A stretch of 64,000 nt of DNA from Diphasiastrum complanatum (Eukaryota; Streptophyta; Lycopodiopsida; Lycopodiales; Lycopodiaceae), in the NCBI GenBank assembly GCA_029204225.1, contig CM055093.1, positions 30,951,777 through 31,015,776 on the forward strand, read 5' to 3'. The notes below the pieces were generated by a model. It made no database searches. It had not been told where the DNA came from and saw only the letters and a list, made by a program, of their open reading frames with translations. Shown piece after piece: positions 1 through 11,504 of the stretch. Within the stretch, counting starts at the first letter, position 1. Each line of letters begins with the position of its first letter. The position numbers and the translations under genes were made by a program.

Positions 1-7
1 ATCTATA

Positions 8-80
<73 letters not shown>
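1..80. repeat. (GT)n-(AT)n microsatellite
   Basis: A GT run is followed by a TA run interrupted by ATAC units. It directly precedes a copy of a dispersed repeat that starts with TTTAAACTT. Confidence 0.95.
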
Positions 81-81
<1 letters not shown>

Positions 82-240
82 AACTTATGTACACTTTCTG
101 CGCATGTGTATGGGTGCACCATGCATGCTACTCCCCTCACCCATGCATGAGCTTTTTCTAACTAAAACCTTGGGGAGGAGAATGAATGCATGCATGGGGA
201 AAAAGATGCACGGCCCTCCTCCCCATGCATACATCTAAGG
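78..240. repeat. Dispersed CATGCATG-rich repeat, copy 1 (right half)
   Basis: This segment starts TTTAAACTTATGTAC and is rich in CATGCATG and GGGGAGGAG/CTCCTCCCC motifs. Similar segments lie at 845-985 and 3796-3960, each directly after a TA-type microsatellite. No coding potential is seen. It is an unclassified dispersed repeat. Confidence 0.7.
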
Positions 241-432
241 GGCCCACTCCAAATTTTAATTATTTTTTACCAACACACATAGTGTTTTGAAGTGCATGTG
301 CATACTTTTATGGTGAAAGGTGTTAAACAAATGAGACTTTCATTATCAAAAATTTGAAAGGTGCTTTAAGGATTTTTTAAATTATCAAACTTTTCACGAG
401 AAAGGTTGAAATAAAAATGCATTTCTATGAAG

Positions 433-470
433 ATTGGCCTCCATTGCCCGTCAACCACGGGCACTCTTTA

Positions 471-513
<43 letters not shown>

Positions 514-572
514 GTATACATATATGTATATGTACATATCTATATTTATATATATATATATATATATATATG
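433..572. repeat. Left half of the dispersed repeat plus (TA)n tract
   Basis: The segment GGCCTCCATTGCCCGTCAAC followed by an ACG-GCACTCTTTACTA block recurs at 3640-3680. In both places it leads straight into a long dinucleotide run (here TA at about 474-572). Short ORFs here are only translated TA repeats. Confidence 0.75.
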
Positions 573-840
573 AAGCATCTTCGAGTGTCCAAATGTCTAT
601 GCAATGTGAAAATTTCCTTTGACTTGAGAAAGAAGCTTGATCATGTTAGCTAAAAAAATATCTTCATCGGATATTCAACTTTCCACAAAGCCTATAGAAT
701 CTATGACATAGATTTAGGACAAATCTCAATCAGTCGAGATGTATTTTTCTTAGAAGACAAGTTCTATGACTTCAAGCAGATGCAACCAATGCAGGATTTT
801 GTTCCAGCAATCCCATTATGTATATGTATATATATCTATA

Positions 841-1000
841 TAGATATTTAAACTTATGTACAATTTTGTGCATGTGTATGGGTTCACCCATGCATACACA
901 TTTTTTGAACTAAAAATTTAAAAAAAGAGGATGCATGTATGGGGAGGAGGATGCATGGCCCTCTCCTCATGCATGCATGTAAGTGGAGGTAGTTTTGGAC
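841..1000. repeat. Dispersed CATGCATG-rich repeat, copy 2
   Basis: It follows a short TA run and matches the segments at 78-240 and 3796-3960, including a run of GAACTAAAAATTTAAAAAAAG and GGATGCATGTATGGGGAGG. Confidence 0.7.
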
Positions 1001-1121
1001 ACATGCATGTGTATGGGGTGAGACGATGTATGTATGTGTGAGAGGAGGATGTATGCCCCCTTTTCAATACATCTTATATAGGCCGGGCCCACCTCCACAA
1101 ATTCAAATTTCATGTTCGCTC

Positions 1122-1241
1122 TGTTTCTCATGATCATGCTTCTTGGTTTTCAAGCGGAGGCTCGAACCTGAGACCAAAGAAACTTTGGATGTCAAGCTAA
1201 CCAATTGAGCCAACCCCGTTGATTTGTTTCTCATGATCATG
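1122..1241 (-). mobile_element. tRNA-derived retroposon (SINE-like) with 17-bp target duplication
   Basis: An 86-bp insert (1139-1224) is bounded by exact 17-bp direct repeats, TGTTTCTCATGATCATG, at 1122-1138 and 1225-1241. Read on the minus strand, the insert contains a tRNA-like segment that begins GGGTTGGCTCAATTGG (box A-like) and contains GGTTCGAGCCT (box B-like, one change from consensus). The long target duplication is typical of LINE-mediated retroposition. It has no obvious poly(A) tail or long body, so it is either a very short SINE or a retroposed tRNA pseudogene. Confidence 0.75.
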
Positions 1242-1415
1242 GATGCACGCGCACCACACACACTATCTTTGTCGTCTCTCAATTGTTAGGTTTGGCCACA
1301 TAAGCTCAGACGACTGCGCAAACAACATAGGGATTTCATTCCATCCTCGCTCATTGTCACTCTTATTCCAAAGTAGCGTGGCTTCGCCATACTGGCCTAG
1401 ATTTTCCCTCCTTTC

Positions 1416-1419
<4 letters not shown>

Positions 1420-1452
<33 letters not shown>
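1420..1452. repeat. (CT)n microsatellite
   Basis: An uninterrupted CT run of about 32 bp. The overlapping ORFs on both strands have Ser-Leu or Arg-Glu runs and are artefacts. Confidence 0.95.
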
Positions 1453-1454
<2 letters not shown>

Positions 1455-1647
1455 ATGGCGGCCTCGCATCAACTTGCTGGAGCTGGGTTGGGCATTATCC
1501 GAGCAAAGGATCTCCTCCCCATGAAGACCAATGATGGCTGAGGCCTACTGCATGGCAAAGTATGGATCGAAATGGGTGAGAACACGCACGATCGTGGATA
1601 GCTTCAATCCTCGCTGGTGGACCGTTGCCAAATTGGCGCATATTTAG

Positions 1648-2716
1648 TTTTTAGCTTCATGTTTGCTTTCTTTCTTACTGTTCTTTATGATTCTTTACAC
1701 CATTGCTAATGTTACATGTGGTGGGCTTTAATCTGCCTCCTTGGAGGGACCAGTGCATGCTGCGAGGAAGCGTTGGGAAACTCTGCGATGCTCTGCTTGA
1801 TCAGAGCCAAGCTTCTCCTCTCTCAAATTAGTCATGCGCTGCAAAGTTCAACGATGGCATACTAGACTGTAAAGATTATGTGTTTTCTCAAGGAACTGAA
1901 CTACTTCAACCAGCAGCCCGAATATCCGTTTTGTCTACTTAGTTCCTGCTTCCTATCTGCTTTCTTTATTTTAAGTTAGTGTTGTTAATTGCACTTAGTT
2001 AGGCCGTAGCTGATGTTACGAATCAGCTTCTAATTCTTTTGGCAGAAATTCCAATTTCACAGTCCTAGGGTTTGCCTTTGTTTGCAATTCTTTTTAAAAT
2101 GCAACTGGATGAATCTTCTATTTTGTTGGCCAAAATGCATATGTTCTTCTCAAAAAGCTTCTTCATGATCTAGAATTCGATTTTTTAGATACAACTACAT
2201 ACTAAAGTATTTGAGCTTTTGTATTCCGCTCTGTATAAGCTAATTACTTTCCCGCTTCCTGTTTGCTTTCTTTCTTACTGTTCTTTACGATTCTTTATGC
2301 CATTTCTAATATTACGTGTGGTGGGCTTTAATTTGGATCAGATATCTACTTAGTTCTTGCTTCCTATTTGCTTTCTTTCTTTTGAGTTAGTGTTGTTTAA
2401 TTGCACTTAGAATTCTTTTGGCCATAGCTGATGTTATGAATCAGCTTCTAATTCTTTTGTGTTTTCATTGATGCAAATCAGTTTTTAGTTTTGGATTCGC
2501 TTTTGTTTCATCTATGAGTTGTTGTTCGTTTGGCAGAAATTCCAGTTTCACAGTCCTAGGGTTTGCCTTTGTTTGCGATCCTTTTTAAAGTACAATTGGA
2601 TGAATCTTCTTTTTCGATAGCCAGAATACATATGTTCTTCTCAAAAAGCTTCTTCATGATCCAGAGTCAGATTTTTTAGATACAACTACATACTAAAATA
2701 TTTGGGCTGCTGTATT
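1648..2716. repeat. Imperfect tandem duplication covering the eIF3f-like 3' end
   Basis: Segments about 1648-2240 and 2258-2716 share long blocks: a TTTGCTTTCTTTCTTACTG motif, CAGTCCTAGGGTTTGCC, CTCAAAAAGCTTCTTCATGA and ACAACTACATACTAAA. The spacing between matching blocks drifts from about 410 to 610 bp, so indels have accumulated. On the minus strand the right end of the left copy reads Asn-Thr-Lys-Ala-Gln-Ile-Leu-stop. The right copy reads Asn-Thr-Ala-Ala-Gln-Ile-Phe-stop. The duplicated unit is therefore the terminal codons plus downstream sequence of the eIF3f-like gene. Confidence 0.75.
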
Positions 2717-3378
2717 CAATTTTTCTACCAATGCAAGCTATGTTCGGGTAAGATTGGCCAAGTATACTACCAAGAGAAGATTCTGCAATGGCCACAAAAC
2801 ATCAGCAAAAAATGAATGCAAGTTATTCTGAAGCTGACCTGAAAGCCTAATAAAGGTCATGGAACACAGACACAAAACAACAATGCACCCAAACGTTGAC
2901 ACATATAACAAGCACTAAAAGATGCAGCACCATTAAGTAAGACATGAAGCAGTCTGAAAGAAAATGATTGTCCTTATCATACCTGTATGTTGTCATTGAA
3001 AAGTCTATCAAATGCTTCCGGTGCTATCTTTGGCACCATGGAGATTGTTTCAAGCAAATATCTTCCAATTGTATTGTTAGGAAGGATGAAACCTTCCTGC
3101 ACAAGTCCACAACCAGAATCACTTACCCAAACTCATGAATCCAATCTAAATCAACACAAAGAGCACAGTGGCAAACAAGCAAGAGTGTACAACGCCGGTA
3201 ACGGGCTACATGCCTACTGATATGAGGATTGCACTTACCACCACATTGTCAGTGTATCTAAAAACAACCTCTATCATATTTTGCAACCTTCCAATTGATT
3301 GCTCCAATCCTTTTGTATCACTTGGAAGTTTTTTGACCATAGTCTTCTTAAGAAGGTCAACTATAGAAACACATGATC
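2693..3378 (-). pseudogene. eIF3 subunit f-like, last three exons, with a premature stop
   Basis: Three minus-strand exons join in frame. Exon about 3378-3239 ends in GTG with donor GTAAGT and encodes ...GRLQNMIEVVFRYTDNVV. Exon 3096-2983 (GCAG acceptor, GTATGA donor) encodes EGFILPNNTIGRYLLETIS and 19 further residues. Exon 2782-2693 (TTGCAG acceptor) encodes NLLLVVYLANLTRT, a TAG, then LALVEKLNTAAQIF-stop. This is the C-terminal region of eIF3f, an MPN-fold subunit of the eIF3 translation initiation complex (IGR-L, VPK-P-FD, YL-LTRTQLALAEKLNTA blocks). The in-frame TAG at 2740-2738 replaces the usual Gln of LTRTQ and would remove about 15 residues. No MPN-domain exons are seen upstream before the repeats at 3.6 kb. 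It is most likely a gene fragment or pseudogene; a functional gene with a shortened tail is the alternative. The 5' edge of the first exon is uncertain (an alternative acceptor is at 3361). Confidence 0.75.
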
Positions 3379-3639
3379 CTGTTAACTCAAACAGATGTTT
3401 AGAGAAGGAACATAATCCTCTTTGAAAACAAATGTAGATGGAAAACTTTAACCAAAACAATGGCATCATGTTTCATTTTATAGAACTCAATATACTTAAA
3501 TCCCATAATCTCTCTTAAATAACCCCAGGCTTGAATTTTTTAAAGACTCGAATTTTTTCAAAGACTCGAATGTTCGATATTCGAGATGCGAGATGTGCGA
3601 GATCGGCCATCATCCAAATCATCGATCGCCACCTAGATC

Positions 3640-3717
3640 GGCCTCCATTGCCCGTCAACGACGAGCACTCTTTACTAGTGTGTATATATATATATATATA
3701 TATACATGTATATATAG

Positions 3718-3797
<80 letters not shown>

Positions 3798-3960
3798 TTA
3801 AACTTTGTTCCACTTTTATGCATGGGTGAGGGGACCCATGCATCCTCCTCCCCTCACCCATGCATACACATTTTTTGAACTGAAAATCTAAAAAAATAGG
3901 ATGCATGTATGGGGAGGAGGATGCATGGCCCTCCTCCCCATGCATGCATGCATGTTGGCC
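3640..3960. repeat. Dispersed microsatellite-bearing repeat, complete copy
   Basis: Left block GGCCTCCATTGCCCGTCAAC, a (TA)n-(CA)n-(TA)n tract at about 3682-3797, and a right CATGCATG-rich block occur together here. The two halves also occur near 433-572 and at 78-240 and 841-1000. ORFs of about 100 aa in the CA run are repeat translations. Confidence 0.8.
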
Positions 3961-3968
3961 ACCTAAAT

Positions 3969-4124
3969 GTACTACAGATTGAAGGGCAAAATGCCCAGCG
4001 TAGCTCTTTTTCCCTTCATATTAAGGGCATTTAGATCATGCACCCTTCAAATATGAATGGGCATTCCTTCAGTTTTCAGAAAAACTTATTTTTTTCGCTA
4101 GATTTGCCCTTCAATCTGCAGCAC
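3969..4124. mobile_element. Small inverted-repeat element (MITE-like)
   Basis: Arms at 3969-3990 and 4103-4124 are inverted copies of GT(A/G)CT(A/G)CAGATTGAAGGGCAAA, with two mismatches. The element is about 156 bp and non-coding. I could not fix a clear target duplication, so the superfamily is open. Confidence 0.55.
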
Positions 4125-4195
4125 TGTCCCTATGCCTTTATTGGCCACCCTAAACCTTAAATGGCCACCTTCTCATTAATAACTAACGACTATTG

Positions 4196-4473
<278 letters not shown>

Positions 4474-4659
4474 GTGAACATCCCATTTTCTCTAGATTGA
4501 TTCTGTGATTCTGTGTCTCTCTCGCATTTTATGTTTTAAACACTTTGTGGATTGGAGGGTGGATTGGATCGATTGGATTCATTTTGGATTGGAGGCCGCT
4601 GGAAGTCTACAAAGGTTGGCTGCTGGAAATCTGCACATGTATGTCTCTCTCTCACAAAT

Positions 4660-4694
<35 letters not shown>
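4660..4694. repeat. (CT)n microsatellite
   Basis: A CT run of about 30 bp lies in otherwise non-coding sequence. Confidence 0.9.
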
Positions 4695-4696
<2 letters not shown>

Positions 4697-4739
4697 GCTT
4701 TTTTATCACAATTCAACCAGTCCCCACCCTCTTGGAGAT

Positions 4740-5570
4740 TTTGATTCATTTCCGGTGGGAACATCGTATCTAGGTGTCTCATCTTGTAAGGAATGAGATT
4801 CAGAATTTGCATGCTCAGTTCCTTCAGTATTTTGTGACAGCAAACTCGTTCTGCTCTCTAAAACTTTGTACTACTATTAAGTGGCCTTGGCAGTCTGTAA
4901 TATGAATATGCGTCAGTATCTTCTTCAAGTCAAAATATGCAAGAAAAATGTTAGATTTCAGTGCTGAACAAAATACAGAGGAAAGCTAGACATATAAGTG
5001 ATTAGATCGTAACTCCCACAACATACGGACTCATTGATGTGAAGCGTGAGGTAGTGCTATACGTGATATAGTCTTATCATGACTTTGCTTGAAGCATCAA
5101 AGAAAGCGTCTCATCTATGATTGCCATATTCATCTCTGAAAGTAGTAGATTCGGCACTCTCAAGCTGGCCATACTACCCAAATAGAGAGGGATCTGACCC
5201 ACTCAAGCTGGTATTAGTAAGAGACAAGTATCAGTTATCATAGCTTCCGCACTCCCTCTTGGAGCTTGAACTCGCTAAAGTAGTGATTGCTTTAGACTTA
5301 ACGTTCCCTATCCATGACTGCATCACTGGCAAACATAGTGCCATATTTCAGGATTGCCTCCCTTTCATCACATTCGTCTGCTAAGGTATCCCTTTCATCA
5401 CGTTTGTGTGCAAACATAATCAGATATTTTGATTCATTCCTGATAGGAACATCGTATCTAGTTGTCTCATCTGTTATCACCATATTCATCTCTCAAGCTA
5501 GCCATACTACCCAAATAGGGAGGGATCCGACCCACTCAAGCTGGTATTAGTAAGAGACAGGTTCAACAGT
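4740..5570. repeat. Pairs of direct repeats, no gene
   Basis: GGAACATCGTATCTAG-TGTCTCATC occurs at about 4758 and 5446. A block of about 75 bp running from CTCAAGCT to AGTAAGAGACA occurs at 5159-5233 and again at 5491-5565, about 332 bp apart and roughly 95% identical. No ORF with recognisable domains is present. Probably a duplicated retroelement or intergenic segment. Confidence 0.65.
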
Positions 5571-5599
5571 GCCTTGCACTCACTGAAAAGATGTCCAAG

Positions 5600-6455
<856 letters not shown>

Positions 6456-6778
6456 TTACATTATTGTTATTTTTCCTGTAAAACCTTAAAAACCCTAAAA
6501 AAATCCTAAGAGAACCTTAAAAGATTAAAAAACAGTGCCTCTCTCTTTCTCCTATGCACCCCTCTCCTTCTCTCTTGCCATTTTATACCTTTCTCTCTTT
6601 CTAAAAAATTCTCTTTCTATGAAGTTCTAAAGTCACATGTTCTCTCTCTCTAGAAATTTCTAAAGTCACATGTCATTTTCAAGCATTTCAAATGCACCTC
6701 AAATGCCCTTCAAATAAACTTTAGGGCAAACGTGGCCCAATCAAAAGGCAAGAAACTCGTTTTCTCCATCACTGCTGA

Positions 6779-6890
<112 letters not shown>

Positions 6891-7279
6891 CATCACACCA
6901 TCAAAACAGTGGCATATTAAATTAAAGTTGTAATTATTGAGAAAACCAACACTATTATGTGTCATAATCATGTGACGCTCTACAATTCAAATATTTTTAT
7001 GGATTAGAACTTCAAGCTCAAGGAACAATATATGCTCATAGATTTTCATATATTTTTGTGCCTACACAATACACATGAATAATAATACATTTGATGAATC
7101 AATATTGACTATTTGATTTGGTTGGTAGAGAGGAATTAAGTTTAGGGTTTAGTTAGGTTAGTGTGTATTTGATTGTCTACTTAAGTTGGTTTTCATGTAT
7201 TTGATTGTTTCTCAATGTTTGATATAAAACCTGATGGTTTTTGTTCCAATTGTTGCGGGTGTTTTGCATTTGAGGGAGT

Positions 7280-8170
7280 GATTCCATGACGTGGAAACTC
7301 TCGAGTGTGTGAAGAGCAACCCTTCGTACATCACTCCGGAGGGTGAGAGCCAGTCTGCAAGAAGGAGGAGGTTGAATAACGACAAGTAGTGCATAGGGCA
7401 TTGTCGTTTGCACCTGTAGTTCGTGTCCTTGAGGAGGCGACATGTTCGACCGCAAGTTTCGTCTCAAACTTGCAAAGTGTCGGCACATGTTGACTATTAG
7501 TGTCGGTGATGTGGGTAGTTCAGGGGGGGTTGTCCTGCCAGAGCATGCGCGTGGCAATGCCATGTATAGAACACCAGAGTTGGAGTCCAGGTTGGAGAGG
7601 AAGAGTAGATTAGAGTGGAGGAGAAGAGTGAAGAGGAGGCTTCTCCCTCGCAAGTTGGAATAGGTTCAGCATGGTGTTCATAGGGATGTAGTTGGTTCAG
7701 CCACCATTCCGAGTGTTGACGATGACACTCCTCTTGGAGTAGATGTTGGTTTGTATGCAAGAGGGTTAGAGTTTGGAGATAATGTTGCATGAAGCAATTT
7801 GGGAGTAAGTTCGATCACACATGTTCGTTCGCCTATGAGATGAATAGACATAAGAGAGCGATTTCGTTGATGTCTTTAGGTGCAGATTCAACTTCTATAG
7901 GGTTGGTTATGCCCGAGGAATTGCGTAACCACCCGTCATATAGGACACTTGAGGCTAAGTCTAGATCAACTAGGACTAGAAGGTTGAGACATAGATATTA
8001 TGCGAAGAGGAGATTTATAGGTAGAAGTGGTCCGACATGTTGTGTTACACCCAAGGAGGTGTGTATTCACCCATCATATAGCACTCCAGAGGTAGAGTCT
8101 AGATCAGCTAGAGCTAGACAACTAGGGCATAGATTTAAGGCAAAGACGACAACTCTAGATAGGGTTGGTG
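7280..8170 (+). pseudogene. Helitron N-terminal region with repeated Tyr-Thr-Pro-Glu/Ser-Ala-Arg modules
   Basis: Broken reading frames carry four related modules of about 30-35 residues, each following the pattern (N/H)PSY-TPE-ES-SAR-RRL. They lie near 7315-7390, 7530-7640, 7905-8010 and 8050-8150. The second is the most divergent (NAMYRTPELESRLERKSRLE). Basic, arginine-rich modules like these precede the Rep domain in some plant Helitrons. A stop follows the first and second modules, and the third and fourth lie in the 317-codon ORF that starts at 7789. The region is decayed and not expected to make a protein. Confidence 0.6.
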
Positions 8171-8189
8171 GGTTATTTGAGATAGGCAG

Positions 8190-10337
8190 ATCGCTCCTTA
8201 CTCCAGCCCTTTATAATTTGGGACAGATGGAGTTTGCGTGTGGTTGTTGTTTAGCCTTGCGATGGAAAGCAGAAAGGAATAGTCATTTTTGTTGCATGAA
8301 AGGCAAGGTGCGTTTGCCTTTCATGCCATCGTTGTCTTCTAAGCTATTTCATTTGTACACGTCCTCCGATGACTTGGGAGCTCATTCTAGGAAGAACTTT
8401 CGGGGTTACAATAACTCCTTGGCATTCGCATCTCTTGGGATGAATCTGGATAGATCCATCTCTAACTCCGTAGGCGGCGCATACACGTTTCGAGTGTCTG
8501 GGTGGTTGTACCATCACATTGGTGGTTTGTTGCCATCATATAGGACTTCCTTTTCACATATTTACTTCATGGATGGTGATGATTTGCAGGTGGATCAAAG
8601 ATTATCTCTAAACCCTGATCTTAGGCATGATGTTGATGTTCTCTCTGTCTTGCAGAGCATGATGGTGGATGTGAGTCCATTTGCACAACGTTTTAAGAAC
8701 GTTGCGCGAATCATGCGGGAGAACGTATTCATCTCCGCATAGTATCAGGTTGTCCGTAGAGTAGATTGAGCAGACAATTCAATACTCCCACAAGCAATGA
8801 GATTGCGGTGCTTATGCCTTCAGACGAGACCCCGAGTGACGGAATGCGTGACATTATACTGCATTCCATTCAAGATGGTTTGCAGTTCATCACACAACAT
8901 CATTCCTCATATGATGCATTGCATTTTGTACTGTTATTTCCATTTGGTGCCAATAGGTGGTATCCAGGAATCCCACATGTGCATGTCAAAGATGACACAT
9001 GTGCCGATGATGATGTCCATAATAGTGCAGTTTCTGATGCTTTTGAAGGGCATTTAGGGAGTAGTCACAGAGTCGTCACCGTTCGAGAGCTTTACTGCTA
9101 TCATTTATAGGTTCGTGCAGAGCATGTTTCACCGATCCATTTGGGTGGAAGGCTACTACAAGAGTATGCGTGTGACATGATGGCAAAGATGGTGCAAAAT
9201 AACATGAACTACTACTACAATAATTAACACAATTTTCGTAGAGAAATTCGTAGTGGTATTGTTGATGCCATGGGAGCTCATTCCTCTGGCGACATAGGAA
9301 TGCGAGTAGTGCTTCCATCTTCATACATCGGTTCACTGCGTCATATGCATCAGCATACCAAGATGCTATGGTCGTTGTTAGGGAGTTGGGTTCTCCCAAT
9401 TTGTTTATCACATGACGACGAACCCAAATTGGTTGGAAGTGAGAATAGACTTGCGATTCCAGCAGAAAGCTACAGATAGGCCTGATTTGGTATCAAGGGT
9501 TTTTAGCATGAAGCTTCAGCATTTGATCGAGCTACTAAAAAACGATGGTGTTTTTGGGCACATTATAGGGAGGCTACATGTTGTGGAATTTCAGAAGAGA
9601 GGATTGTCTCATGCCCACCTTTTCATTATATTGGATGAGGGAGCAAACCCATCACAGTTGGAGATTACGATTGTTTTGTGTGTGCAGAGATTCCTGTGAA
9701 GGAGGAAGATCCGGAGTTGTACGAGATAGTGAGGACATGTATGATGCACGGCCCATGTGGAACAACTTTTCCAAATGCACCATGCATGAAGGATGGGAAG
9801 TGCTCGAAGAACTACCCAAGGAATTTCATTGATGGAACATCGGTGGTGAAGGGGTATGTTTCATATAGGTGGAGGGAGAACGGAGTGACGGTGCGTTCAC
9901 ATGGAGTAGAGTTAGATAACAGGTGGGTTGTACCGTACAACAGGTGGTTGACACTACATTTTCAGTGTCACTTGAACGTGGAGATATGTGTACATATACG
10001 TAGTGTGAAGTATTTGTACAAGTACGTGTACAAGGGACTTGATATGATTACGACGGGGGCTGTAGAGGGTGGTGGTCAAACATCAGGACGGGTGGATGAG
10101 ATAGAGCAATTTCTTAATGCTCGATACTTCTCAGCCACTGAGTCATGTTGGCAATTGTTAAGGCTTTCTATGGGTGCTCATAGGCCCGTGCTGACCCGGT
10201 TGGCAGTTCACCTCCCTGGACAAGAATTGGTGTACTTCAGTGAGGGAGTGGATTCAGAGGAGGTCATAGATGGGTGTTCATGTAACGCTTTGACAACATT
10301 CTTTGAGCTGAACAGAAGTGGTGATTCAGAGGCTTGA
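8190..10337 (+). pseudogene. Helitron Rep (HUH-type replication initiator) domain, decayed
   Basis: Fragments in shifting frames follow the order of the Helitron-like N domain and Rep. 8215-8730 carries a zinc-binding-like stretch (CGCCLALRW, FCCMKGKV) and an FRGYNNSLAFASLGMN motif. 8770-8990 carries SSYDALHFVLLFPFGANRW. 9230-9480 carries GRRIVLPSS-like sequence. 9412-9690 carries TTNPNWLEV and EFQKRGLSHAHL, the HxH (HUH) metal-binding motif. 9678-10337 carries CSKNYPRNF, LDNRWVVPYNRWL and KYLYKYVYKG, the two-tyrosine nicking motif, then FLNARYFSATESCW. Intact motifs show what it was, but at least four frame changes or stops disable it. The protein would nick and join single-stranded DNA during rolling-circle transposition. 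Confidence 0.85.
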
Positions 10338-11500
10338 GAGTTGTTGTGCCAGGACTTGCCGAGACATTATTGGGACTACAAGAGAACGCGTAGGTGGACC
10401 CGTCGAATCAACATGCAGACAACCCCTACCATTGGTCGCATGTATTATGTACACCCATCCGAAGGGGAGAGATTCTATTTGCAAGTTCTGTTGGCTCATG
10501 TCAGAGGTGCAACTAGCTTTGAGGACTTGCACACGACTGATGGTGAGTTGTTTCAGTCGTTCAAAGATGCTTGCAGACACAGATTTTTGATAAATGACAC
10601 GAATGAGTGGAGTTGCTGCTTGCACGAGGTAGTGTCATGGGGCACTCCATCGCAGCTTCGTCTCATGTTCGTTGTGCTTATTTTGACATGTGTCCCTTGC
10701 GACCCATTGAAGCTCTAGAGGAGCATAGAGCCACATTTAGTTGAGAATTATGCGCACGAGTTAGGACAACCAATAACGTGCGAGAACATTTTTGTGATTC
10801 AGGTTTTGGTAGACAGAGCTATTCTTGTTGTGGAGTCGCACATGCAGGCAGCTAGAAAGTCATTGGTGAATTTTGGGTTTAGGGACCTAGATGTCGATTT
10901 TGGTTCATCTCCATTGTTTCACGAGGAGATGTTTGTCGACGAGAACCCTTCAAAGGTTGAAGTTGACATCGAGAGGTACAGGCAAGACGCACCTGTATAG
11001 TGTCATGTTGTTGTATGTGTGTGCACAAGGGTGGATAGCATTGGCAGTTGCATCATGTGGGATTGCTGCACTATTGATGAAAGGTGGTAGGACCGCACAC
11101 TCTCGGTTTGAAATTCCTCCGACAGATTTGAATGAGAGCTCGACATGCAACATTCCTAAGCAATTTGCATTAGGTACGCTTTTGATGGCATGTTGACTAA
11201 TCACTTGAGATGAGGCTTCCATGGCGCCTAAGTATGCTATAGAGTGCGTAGATCGATCTCTACGAGATATATTGAGGATCGACGCTCCATTTGAAAGAGT
11301 TCCAGTTGTTTTCAGGGTTGATTTTTGACAGATTCTACTAGTGGTACCACGTGGTAGTCGGGCGCAGATTGTCAATGCTTCGCTAAAGTGTTTGCATTTG
11401 TGGAAACACATGGAGGTGCATAAATTGACAAAGAACATGCGCGTTATGGGCGTGGAGGGTGGCGATAAGGATGAGCAATTGAGGTTTGCAGATTCTCTCC
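10338..11500 (+). pseudogene. Helitron helicase (Pif1-like) region, decayed
   Basis: 10341-10718 encodes TIGRMYYVHPSEGERFYL and RGATSFEDLHTTDGE, the linker that joins Rep to the Pif1-like helicase. 10794-11000 encodes ESHMQAARKSLVNFGFRD. A GTGKT-type Walker A region is expected near 10970 but is broken, with a deletion before IERYRQDAP and the LYSVMLLYVCAQGW frame. 11040-11200 encodes SCGIAALLMKGGRTAHSRF. 11215-11480 encodes APKYAIECVDRSLRDILR and VPRGSRAQIVNASLKCLHLW-KLTKNMR. The order is canonical for plant Helitrons. The C-terminal helicase third is missing because the inverted copy begins at about 11500. Confidence 0.85.
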
Positions 11501-11504
11501 CACT

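Noticed and set aside
3515-3945. ORFs of about 80-115 codons on both strands
   Set aside because: They are translations of CA/TA microsatellite (Thr-His, Tyr-Ile and Val-Cys runs).
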